A DNA stretch of 5,773 nt from Actinomycetota bacterium (GTDB lineage: Bacteria; Actinomycetota; Actinomycetes; Actinomycetales; Microbacteriaceae): NCBI GenBank assembly GCA_009704155.1, contig WLES01000064.1, positions 1 to 5,773 of the forward strand. The letters are read 5' to 3'. This document shows, piece by piece, positions 1 to 5,614 of the stretch. A program made the translations under genes and the position numbers. Within the stretch, counting starts at the first letter, position 1. Each line of letters begins with the position of its first letter. Below the pieces are notes generated by a model that did no database searches, was not told the DNA's origin, and saw nothing but the letters and a program-made list of their open reading frames with translations.

Positions 1-15
1 AACAACACACCGGTC

Positions 16-1287
16 ATGACGCGGCGCGCGTGGGTGCTGATCGTCTTGACACTCCTTGTTCCCGGCTCTGTGCAACTACTCGCGGGGAACCGCCGACTCG
101 GCAGGGTCGTTCTCGGAACGTGGCTGAGCGTCATCGCCTTGGGTCTTCTCGGTTGGGCAGTTGTGTCGTTCTTTCCCGCTTTCGCCATTACCGCGGTGAC
201 GTCGTGGCTCGGGCTTCTGACAATCCAAATCGTGTTGGGTTTCCTCGCGTTCACATGGCTCGTTGCCGCCCTCGACACGTTCCGCCTCATCCGATTCGTC
301 TACGTGGGTCCACGGGCGAAATTCTGGGTCGCGATCGCGGCGCTCATTGCCGTCGTTGTGCCGGCCGGTGCCGCTGCGTACGGTTCGTATCTCGTCGGAG
401 TTTCGCGTTCGGCGTTCGCGGACCTGTTCGCGGATGCTCCCGCGGTCGAACCAATCAATGGTCTTTACACCTTCATGCTCGTCGGCGGAGACGCTGGCGT
501 TGACCGAATCGGAATGCGGACCGACTCGATGAGGTTCGTCACGGTCGATGCAACGACAGGCCAAATCACCATTGTCGGGTTGCCGAGAAACCTGTACAAC
601 GCACCATTTGTCGAAGGTTCACCGATGCTGCGGGATTGGCCGAACGGCTTCAACTGCGGCGACGAGTGCCTGCTGGCGTACGTCTACACCTATGCCGAGG
701 CAGACATCACCCTCTACCCGACGGTCAACCGTTCTGTGTCAACGGCTGGGATGGAAGCCCTCCGCGATTCGGTCGAGGCCATCGTGGGTATGCCTGTGCA
801 GTATTACCTCGCGGTCGATATGCAAGGTTTCCAGGAATTGATCGACGCGCTGGGTGGCATTGATATCACGCTTGAAAAGGAAGTTAATTTTTGTGAAATT
901 GGCCAACCAGTCCAGTACACCTTTCCTGCCGGTACCCAACACCTTGATGGATTCCGCGCACTGCAGTTTGCGCGAACCCGGTGTGACACGGACGATTACG
1001 ACAGGATGAACCACCAGCATCAAATCGAGGAAGCGATTTTCACGCAGATCAGCCCAAGCGTGATTCTTGCCCGATTCCAAGACCTGGCGAATGCTACGAC
1101 GGGGATGGTGCGAACGGACATTCCGCAGTCGATGGTGGGGATTTACCTTGAACTTGCTCAGAAGAGCCGCGAACTTCCCCTTCAGCGTGGGGACCTCACC
1201 CCGCCCGAGTTTGACAATATCTACCCCGATTGGGTGCTCGCTCGAGAAATGGTGCAAGGCTTCATCTATCCAAACGGAGCGCCCTAG
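16..1287 (+). CDS. LCP (LytR-CpsA-Psr) family cell-wall glycopolymer transferase with multi-span N-terminal membrane region
   Basis: LCP enzymes move glycopolymers from a lipid carrier onto peptidoglycan (arabinogalactan or teichoic-acid type polymers) at the outer membrane face. The 423-residue product has about four hydrophobic spans (residues 5-23, 30-52, 56-86, 104-128), then an extracytoplasmic LCP domain from about 150. Visible LCP hallmarks are RTDS at 168-171 (pyrophosphate/metal-binding Asp), GLPRN at 188-192 (core Arg), GGIDITL at 280-286, and RTR at 320-322 followed by DYDRMNHQHQ at 327-336. Four cysteines (214, 218, 293, 323) lie in the exported domain and could form disulfides. 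Most classical LCPs have one N-terminal span, so the multi-span anchor is notable. The frame stays open to base 1 (five codons with no start or stop) and no clear Shine-Dalgarno is visible in the 15 available bases, so the start at 16 is provisional. manA follows after 44 bp, probably in the same transcript. The polymer substrate cannot be told from sequence. Confidence 0.92.
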   Translation: MTRRAWVLIVLTLLVPGSVQLLAGNRRLGRVVLGTWLSVIALGLLGWAVVSFFPAFAITAVTSWLGLLTIQIVLGFLAFTWLVAALDTFRLIRFVYVGPRAKFWVAIAALIAVVVPAGAAAYGSYLVGVSRSAFADLFADAPAVEPINGLYTFMLVGGDAGVDRIGMRTDSMRFVTVDATTGQITIVGLPRNLYNAPFVEGSPMLRDWPNGFNCGDECLLAYVYTYAEADITLYPTVNRSVSTAGMEALRDSVEAIVGMPVQYYLAVDMQGFQELIDALGGIDITLEKEVNFCEIGQPVQYTFPAGTQHLDGFRALQFARTRCDTDDYDRMNHQHQIEEAIFTQISPSVILARFQDLANATTGMVRTDIPQSMVGIYLELAQKSRELPLQRGDLTPPEFDNIYPDWVLAREMVQGFIYPNGAP

Positions 1288-1292
1288 GGCGC
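1279..1292. repeat. 14-bp perfect palindrome over the LCP stop codon
   Basis: GCGCCCTAGGGCGC reads identically on both strands and contains the TAG stop at 1285-1287. There is no unpaired loop and no following T-tract, so it is a poor intrinsic terminator. It could be a binding site, a weak mRNA hairpin between the LCP gene and manA, or chance in GC-rich DNA. Confidence 0.45.
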
Positions 1293-1331
1293 GATGACGC
1301 GTGGTTCGAGAATGCGAATTGAGGTCGGACG

Positions 1332-2486
1332 ATGTTTGAGATAACGAACACACCGCTCGGCTATTCGTGGGGCTCGAAGAATCTCATGGCCGAATTCCGC
1401 GGGACTGTGCCGACCGGTGCCCCGGAGGCAGAGCTGTGGTTTGGCGACCACGATTCGTCGCCGGCGGTCCGCGTTGATGACGGTCGCTCGATGGTCGAGT
1501 GGCAACGTCAATCGCGCCACCCAGCGTTCCCGTTTCTCGTCAAGATTCTGGCCGTTGAGCAACCGCTTTCGCTGCAGGTGCACCCTCCCAAGTCGTGCGC
1601 CGAGAGCGGCTTTGCGAAAGAGCAGCGCGAGCGAATCCCTGCGGATGCCCCCCACCGAAACTTCAAGGACAGAAATCACAAACCCGAAGCCATGATCGCC
1701 ATTTCGGAGTTTCGTGCCTACGTGGGCTTTAGTTCGGCCGACGTCTACCGCCCAATCCTCGCCAGACTCGAACAGCTCGGCGTATCGGGGATCGGTGCTT
1801 TAACGACGCTCCCGCGCGACAGCGCTTGGCCATTTCATTCAACTGAAGGGGTTGCGCACCTCACCGAGTTATCTGCGGCGCTTCGCCGTGGCATTCCGGG
1901 GTTGACCGATGACTCAACGACGGACCGCGCAATCGCCCGTGCGATAGATATCGCTCGACGATTTCCAGACGATCCGAGCACTGCGCTGACACTCGTCCTC
2001 AACTACTGCGTGCTCGCCCCTGGTGAGGTCATTTTTGTTCCAGCCGGCACAATTCACTCGTACCTTTCCGGACTTGGCCTTGAGATTATGGCAACGAGTG
2101 ACAACGTCCTGCGAGCTGGCATGACGACAAAACACGTTGATGTTCCGGCCCTTCTGGAGGCTCTCTCGATGGATTCGACGAACAATCCCTTCCTGGATCC
2201 ACAAACAGTTGACCATGAATCCCTTTTCCAGCCTCCCGTTGAGGACTTTGGGTTTGCCATCGTTGAGGTAGACGGGCCGCGTGACTATGCCATCGATGGC
2301 CCAGCAATTGTTGTGGCTATCGACGGTGACGTCACTTTCGCGGGAAAGCACACACTGTCGCTTCGACGAGGTTCAGCCGCAGTCATCGAGCGTGGTGAGT
2401 CGGTTTCACAGGTATTCGGCAACGGAAAGTTCGTCGTGGTGACCGCCCCAGCACGTCGCGGTTGGCTCAGTTGGCTTCGTCGGTGA
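1332..2486 (+). CDS. manA: Mannose-6-phosphate isomerase, class I (ManA)
   Basis: This cytosolic zinc enzyme interconverts fructose-6-phosphate and mannose-6-phosphate, the entry point to mannose-1-phosphate and GDP-mannose for mannosylated glycolipids and wall polymers. The 384-residue protein matches the usual class I length. It shows the N-terminal YSWGSK (11-16), ELWFGDHDSSP (34-44), PFLVKIL (67-73), QPLSLQVHPPK (77-87), NHKPE (115-119), PAGTIHSYLSGLGLE (237-251) and NVLRAG (258-263). By family knowledge the zinc ligands are Gln82, His84, Glu119 and His242, with catalytic Arg261. The Gln-to-Glu (37) and His-to-Arg (19) spacings equal those I recall for E. coli ManA (Gln97/Glu134, His255/Arg274). 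The C-terminal jelly-roll part (about 300-370) ends in a basic tail rich in Trp and Arg. GAGG at 1321-1324, seven bases before the ATG, is a good ribosome binding site and fixes the start. The gene follows the LCP gene by 44 bp with no evident promoter between them. Confidence 0.97.
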   Translation: MFEITNTPLGYSWGSKNLMAEFRGTVPTGAPEAELWFGDHDSSPAVRVDDGRSMVEWQRQSRHPAFPFLVKILAVEQPLSLQVHPPKSCAESGFAKEQRERIPADAPHRNFKDRNHKPEAMIAISEFRAYVGFSSADVYRPILARLEQLGVSGIGALTTLPRDSAWPFHSTEGVAHLTELSAALRRGIPGLTDDSTTDRAIARAIDIARRFPDDPSTALTLVLNYCVLAPGEVIFVPAGTIHSYLSGLGLEIMATSDNVLRAGMTTKHVDVPALLEALSMDSTNNPFLDPQTVDHESLFQPPVEDFGFAIVEVDGPRDYAIDGPAIVVAIDGDVTFAGKHTLSLRRGSAAVIERGESVSQVFGNGKFVVVTAPARRGWLSWLRR

Positions 2487-2528
2487 GAGAACGCGACACG
2501 CCGAACCGCAGTTTGTTCGCCTCCCGAC

Positions 2529-2557
2529 TTGACTAAATCGAATAACAACGGTGTAAT
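2529..2557 (+). promoter_or_regulatory. SigA-type promoter for the whiB2-GT2 operon
   Basis: TTGACT at 2529-2534 (5/6 match to TTGACA) and TGTAAT at 2552-2557 (5/6 match to TATAAT) are separated by 17 bp, the optimal spacing. Placing the last T of the -10 at -7 puts transcription start near A2564, about 27 bases before the whiB2 TTG. The region is more AT-rich than its surroundings and lies in the only sizeable gap (104 bp) between complete genes in the window. A shifted -10 (TAATTA at 2554-2559, 19-bp spacer) is a weaker alternative. Confidence 0.72.
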
Positions 2558-2564
2558 TATCGAA
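2537..2564. repeat. Paired ATCGAA elements within the whiB2 promoter (possible operator)
   Basis: ATCGAA occurs at 2537-2542, just downstream of the -35, and again at 2559-2564, between the -10 and the predicted transcription start. The two copies are 22 bp apart, about two helical turns, on the same DNA face. The same bases also form an imperfect dyad, TCGAATAA (2538-2545) against TTATCGA (2557-2563). A regulator bound here would cover the -10, but the element is short and no known consensus is recognised. Confidence 0.3.
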
Positions 2565-2594
2565 ATGCGTTTTTACAGAAGGACCGCGAATTGA
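2565..2594 (+). CDS. Possible leaderless 9-codon upstream ORF overlapping the whiB2 start
   Basis: ATG at 2565 opens a short frame encoding MRFYRRTAN that stops at TGA 2592-2594. This stop overlaps the whiB2 start as TTGA. The predicted transcription start (2564-2565) lies on or one base before this ATG, so the mRNA could begin with it and be read without a Shine-Dalgarno, as is common in actinobacteria. The peptide is basic and has no recognisable function. If translated, it would pass through the whiB2 ribosome binding site and end at its start codon, coupling or tuning WhiB2 synthesis. A short ORF like this can arise by chance. Confidence 0.25.
   Translation: MRFYRRTAN
2577..2583 (+). promoter_or_regulatory. 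Ribosome binding site supporting the TTG start of whiB2
   Basis: AGAAGGA sits seven bases before TTG 2591. It is the strongest Shine-Dalgarno near this gene. The reading frame has no ATG or GTG start upstream of the conserved domain, so this site decides the start. Confidence 0.75.
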
Positions 2595-2905
2595 GCAATT
2601 ACTCCAACGATGTCCCAGGCAACTGGTTCGAAGACCCCATCCTTCGGGGCGTTCCCGGTACCGGCAACGATGCCGTCGGCGACGACAACCCGCTCGGTTG
2701 GCAAGTAGACGCGCTGTGCTCGCAGACTGACCCTGAAGCCTTTTTCCCCGAAAAGGGTGGGTCCACTCGCGACGCAAAGCGTATTTGTGCTCAGTGCACC
2801 GTGCGTACCGAATGCCTTGACTTCGCTCTCGAAAATGACGAGCGTTTCGGTATTTGGGGTGGCTTGTCGGAGCGTGAGCGCCGCAAGTACCGACGCCGCG
2901 GCTAA
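2591..2905 (+). CDS. whiB2: WhiB2/WhmD-class iron-sulfur transcriptional regulator
   Basis: WhiB-like proteins carry a [4Fe-4S] cluster, usually bind a sigma-factor region and regulate transcription. The WhiB2/WhmD class (whiB of Streptomyces) controls septation and division genes, in Streptomyces together with WhiA. The 104-residue product has the four cluster cysteines Cys43, Cys66, Cys69 and Cys75 (C-x22-C-x2-C-x5-C), the turn GIWGG at 87-91, SERERR at 93-98 and a basic C-terminal DNA-contact tail (RRKYRRRG). ALCSQTDPEAFFPEKGGSTR (41-60), RFGIWGGLSERERR and the short basic end closely resemble mycobacterial WhiB2 as I remember it, which makes this class preferable to WhiB1, 3, 4 or 7. The N-terminal 37 residues are polar, acidic and poorly conserved, giving a protein somewhat longer than the roughly 90-residue mycobacterial form. 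It has its own promoter and a TTG start that may limit expression. The GT2 gene follows after 15 bp in the same frame, so the two are probably co-transcribed. Confidence 0.95.
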   Translation: MSNYSNDVPGNWFEDPILRGVPGTGNDAVGDDNPLGWQVDALCSQTDPEAFFPEKGGSTRDAKRICAQCTVRTECLDFALENDERFGIWGGLSERERRKYRRRG

Positions 2906-2920
2906 TCGTCGGATAGTCGA

Positions 2921-5614
2921 GTGGCCGTTCGCGAGTCAATCTCCGTCGTAGTTGTGTCGCGTCGGCATCATGACCGACTCACCGACACTCTCGCGGCGCT
3001 CGAACGCGGTGGGCTGATTAACGACACCGTAGTTGTCAACGCGACGGGATCCCCGCTTGCTTCCCCGAGGGGGACAACAGTCGTCGACGCACCGGTGGAT
3101 GTGTCGCTCAGCGATGCGGTGTCACGTGCTGTGACGAGCAGACCTAAAGACACGGTGTGGATTCTGCGCGACGATACGACTCCGCGCGAGGGAGCTCTTG
3201 CTGCGCTGGCCAGTGTCCTCGACACGAGCCCATCGGCCGGAATCGTCGGACCGAAACAGCTTGACGCCGACAATCCGGGGGAAATTCTCGAAATGGGGGA
3301 ATCGCTCTCGTTTAGCGGTCGATCCGTTCAACTCGCTGAACGCGAACTCGATCAGGGACAGTACGACCGCTCGAGTGACGTTCTCGCCGTTGGTGAGGCC
3401 GGAATGCTCGTGCGACGAGAAGTCTGGGAAGCACTCGGCGGCTTCGACAGTTCGCTAGAAGTGGTTGATGGGGCGCTTGACTTTTGCTATCGAGCACGAA
3501 CTGCCGGTTGGAGGGTCGAGGTCGTTCCGACCGCCGCAATCGATGCGAAAGACAGTTCACTCGAGGCCTACCTGGGCGAAGTTTCAGCTGGCAGAGTGCG
3601 TCGGGAAAACGCTCGCTCCTGGGCCTTTAGATTGCTCGCAACTTCTGCACTGTGGGCATTGCCCTTTATTGCCGTGGCGATAGTGGCTGGAGCCTTCGTG
3701 CGCGGAGTTGGCCGAGTCATGGTCAAGAAGCCGGCCCCTTTCGCTGAGCTGTCAGGAGCAATTGCTGGGATGGTTCGCATTGGGGCCGTGTCAGCTTCAC
3801 GGCGCAGTCGTGCTGCGATTGCAACCCAACCAATCGGTGGAGCAAAACTGTTTGTGACGCGAGCAGAGATTGCGCGGCGACGAGCGCTAGAACGTGACGA
3901 GGAACGTGCGGCTCGAGAGGAACTCGACTCGACACCGCGACTTCCGTTCGGCCACCTCGGTGTGTGGCTGACGGTTGCGGCAGCGCTCATTGGTGCGATT
4001 GTTTCCCGCAACCTGTTCGGTTCCGAGGCGGTGGCCGGCGGTGGGTTGGTCCCACTCGATGGTTCCATCGTCGATCTGTGGCGCTCGGTTGGTGCAACCT
4101 GGAGTGCGGCGGCCGGCGGCAGTGCGACCGCGCCGGACGGATTCGCAGCACTCATCGCGATTATTGGTTCACTGACGTGGTGGAGCCCCAACACGGCCAT
4201 CGTCGCACTCTGGATTCTCGCTATTCCGCTGTCGTTCGTCGCTGCATGGATCGCCTCTGCGCCGTTCCACACATCGAGTGTTGGTGCGGCTCTCACAGCC
4301 ACTGTCTGGGCGATGCTCCCCACACTCCACGTCGCACTCGGTGAGGGACGAGTGGGTGCTGTACTTGCCCACATCCTGATTCCGCTCGCTGTTCGAGCAC
4401 TATGGGGAACCGGAGTGGTTTCAGCTGCGTGGTTCGCACTTCTCGGTGCCGCACTGTGGGTGGCTGTGCCGGCGCTCGCACCCCTCATCGTCCTTGCCGT
4501 CATTCTTCGTGCCGTGACGGGGCGTCCATGGTTTGTGCTCGCGATTGTGCCGGCGGTAGCGCTTGAGTGGCCACGAATTCTTGAGGCCGTGGCGTCATCC
4601 CCGCTTCGATACTTCGCCGATCGCGGTGTTCCGCTTCCGACAACGTCAGCTGGGACATCATCGCTGGGGCTGTGGCCGCAAATCCCAGCTGTCCCGTTTC
4701 TTGACGCCACTATCTCCGCGATTGTCCTCTGGGCGTTAGTCGCGTGCGTTCTCGCAGCCACTGTCTGGGTCGTTCTCGCAGGAAACTCACAACTCGGTGT
4801 CTTGACGGCGCTCGGGTCACTTGCGGTTCTGTGGGCAACGCTCATCTCAGGACTGCCTCTCTCGTCTATTGACGGCGAAGGTGTCGGTGTTTTCCTCGGA
4901 CCGCTCATCGACGTCATCTGGCTTGCCGGGGCAATCGGCTTCGGAAGGGCGGTCACACTGTTGCCCTCGGCGCTTCGGGTGATTTCCCTTCCCGTTGTCG
5001 CGGCCGTCGCTGCACTATCAATCCTCGCTATCGCCGCACCGCTCCTCGGAGAAACTCCAGCTGGGCCTTCTCGAGCACGGACAGTGCCCGCTTACGTCGA
5101 GGCTGAGACGAACAGTCGTGAGGGTGCCGGAACTCTCGTGATTGCGGTGAAAGAAGATGGAATTGTTGCCGAAGTCCGTCGCAACTCGGGAACAACCCTC
5201 AGCGACTGGACTGCGAGCGTTGCGACTCGAACCACCCTCGGCGATCGCGAAGATGAGATTGCGATTCTCGCCGGAAACCTGATTGTGGAGAGCGGGTTCG
5301 ATGCGGTTGCTGCAGCCTCTGCGTTGAATCTTGCCTTCATCGTTCTCGACGACGACCCGTCAAGCCCGACCGTCTCGGCCATTTCTTCCCACCCCGGCCT
5401 GGCTCAGGTTGGCGTGACCGATTTAGGGGTCTTGTGGACCGTGCTCGACTCCGACGGGCAAAGCGAGCCAGTTCCGGCGCGCAACACCCTGTACATCGCG
5501 ATTGCTGGGTTGGTTGGGCTGGTGACGTTCGTGCTTGCGATTCCAACTACCCTTCCGCGTCGACGGCGAATTGACGACGAACTTGCCGTTTCAACGGGTG
5601 ATGACAATGGTTGA
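2921..5614 (+). CDS. Glycosyltransferase family 2 protein with large polytopic membrane and extracytoplasmic C-terminal region
   Basis: The 897-residue protein begins with a GT-A fold GT2 domain (about 6-215). It has the first beta strand ISVVVVSRR (7-15), WILRDDTTP at 80-88 with the metal/nucleotide-binding D84-D85, GIVGPK (107-112), GMLVRREVWEALGGFD (161-176) and LDFCYRARTAGWRVEVVP (186-203). A membrane span (about 237-260), a strongly basic charged linker (about 294-340) and roughly ten more hydrophobic spans (about 345-709) follow. Next comes a soluble, probably external, segment (about 711-855) and a final span (857-877) with an RRRR stop-transfer. It likely transfers a sugar from a nucleotide donor onto a membrane-bound acceptor; donor, acceptor and product are unknown. 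The polytopic part is not assigned to a named family, although I recall similar GT2 fusions beside whiB genes in other actinobacteria. The in-frame whiB2 stop at 2903-2905 makes GTG 2921 the first possible start; only a weak GGA (2911-2913) precedes it. Operon with whiB2 upstream and the overlapping gene downstream. Confidence 0.85.
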   Translation: MAVRESISVVVVSRRHHDRLTDTLAALERGGLINDTVVVNATGSPLASPRGTTVVDAPVDVSLSDAVSRAVTSRPKDTVWILRDDTTPREGALAALASVLDTSPSAGIVGPKQLDADNPGEILEMGESLSFSGRSVQLAERELDQGQYDRSSDVLAVGEAGMLVRREVWEALGGFDSSLEVVDGALDFCYRARTAGWRVEVVPTAAIDAKDSSLEAYLGEVSAGRVRRENARSWAFRLLATSALWALPFIAVAIVAGAFVRGVGRVMVKKPAPFAELSGAIAGMVRIGAVSASRRSRAAIATQPIGGAKLFVTRAEIARRRALERDEERAAREELDSTPRLPFGHLGVWLTVAAALIGAIVSRNLFGSEAVAGGGLVPLDGSIVDLWRSVGATWSAAAGGSATAPDGFAALIAIIGSLTWWSPNTAIVALWILAIPLSFVAAWIASAPFHTSSVGAALTATVWAMLPTLHVALGEGRVGAVLAHILIPLAVRALWGTGVVSAAWFALLGAALWVAVPALAPLIVLAVILRAVTGRPWFVLAIVPAVALEWPRILEAVASSPLRYFADRGVPLPTTSAGTSSLGLWPQIPAVPFLDATISAIVLWALVACVLAATVWVVLAGNSQLGVLTALGSLAVLWATLISGLPLSSIDGEGVGVFLGPLIDVIWLAGAIGFGRAVTLLPSALRVISLPVVAAVAALSILAIAAPLLGETPAGPSRARTVPAYVEAETNSREGAGTLVIAVKEDGIVAEVRRNSGTTLSDWTASVATRTTLGDREDEIAILAGNLIVESGFDAVAAASALNLAFIVLDDDPSSPTVSAISSHPGLAQVGVTDLGVLWTVLDSDGQSEPVPARNTLYIAIAGLVGLVTFVLAIPTTLPRRRRIDDELAVSTGDDNG

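Noticed and set aside
874..900. AT-rich patch inside the LCP gene, considered as an internal promoter or transfer boundary
   Set aside because: It encodes conserved LCP domain sequence in frame (around residues 287-295), and no paired -35 and -10 with good spacing is visible.
1288..1331. Gap between the LCP gene and manA, considered for a separate manA promoter
   Set aside because: Only 44 bp, with a ribosome binding site but no recognisable -35 or -10 pair; co-transcription is simpler.
739..1353. 204-codon minus-strand frame over the LCP gene end and manA start
   Set aside because: It lies opposite the conserved LCP active-site motifs and the manA ribosome binding site, and the translation shows no recognisable features.
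2502..2519. Short hairpin CGAAC / GTTCG after manA, considered as a terminator
   Set aside because: It has only five base pairs around an 8-base loop and no following T-run, too weak to call an intrinsic terminator.
2406..2939. 177-codon minus-strand frame spanning whiB2 and its promoter
   Set aside because: It runs through the manA end, a good plus-strand promoter and the four-cysteine WhiB domain. It is rich in Arg, His and Cys codons from the opposite strand and has no supporting motif.
4296..4769. Exact 15-bp repeat CAGCCACTGTCTGGG at 4296-4310 and 4755-4769
   Set aside because: Both copies encode the same kind of hydrophobic helix segment (A/T-A-T-V-W) in the same frame. This is best explained by similar membrane-helix composition and codon bias, not a functional repeat.
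3568..4956. 462-codon open frame on the minus strand, antisense to the GT2 gene
   Set aside because: Its product is a compositionally biased run of Ala, Ser, Thr, Arg and Pro with no domain or motif. It mirrors the codon bias of a well-supported plus-strand protein and has no convincing start site.
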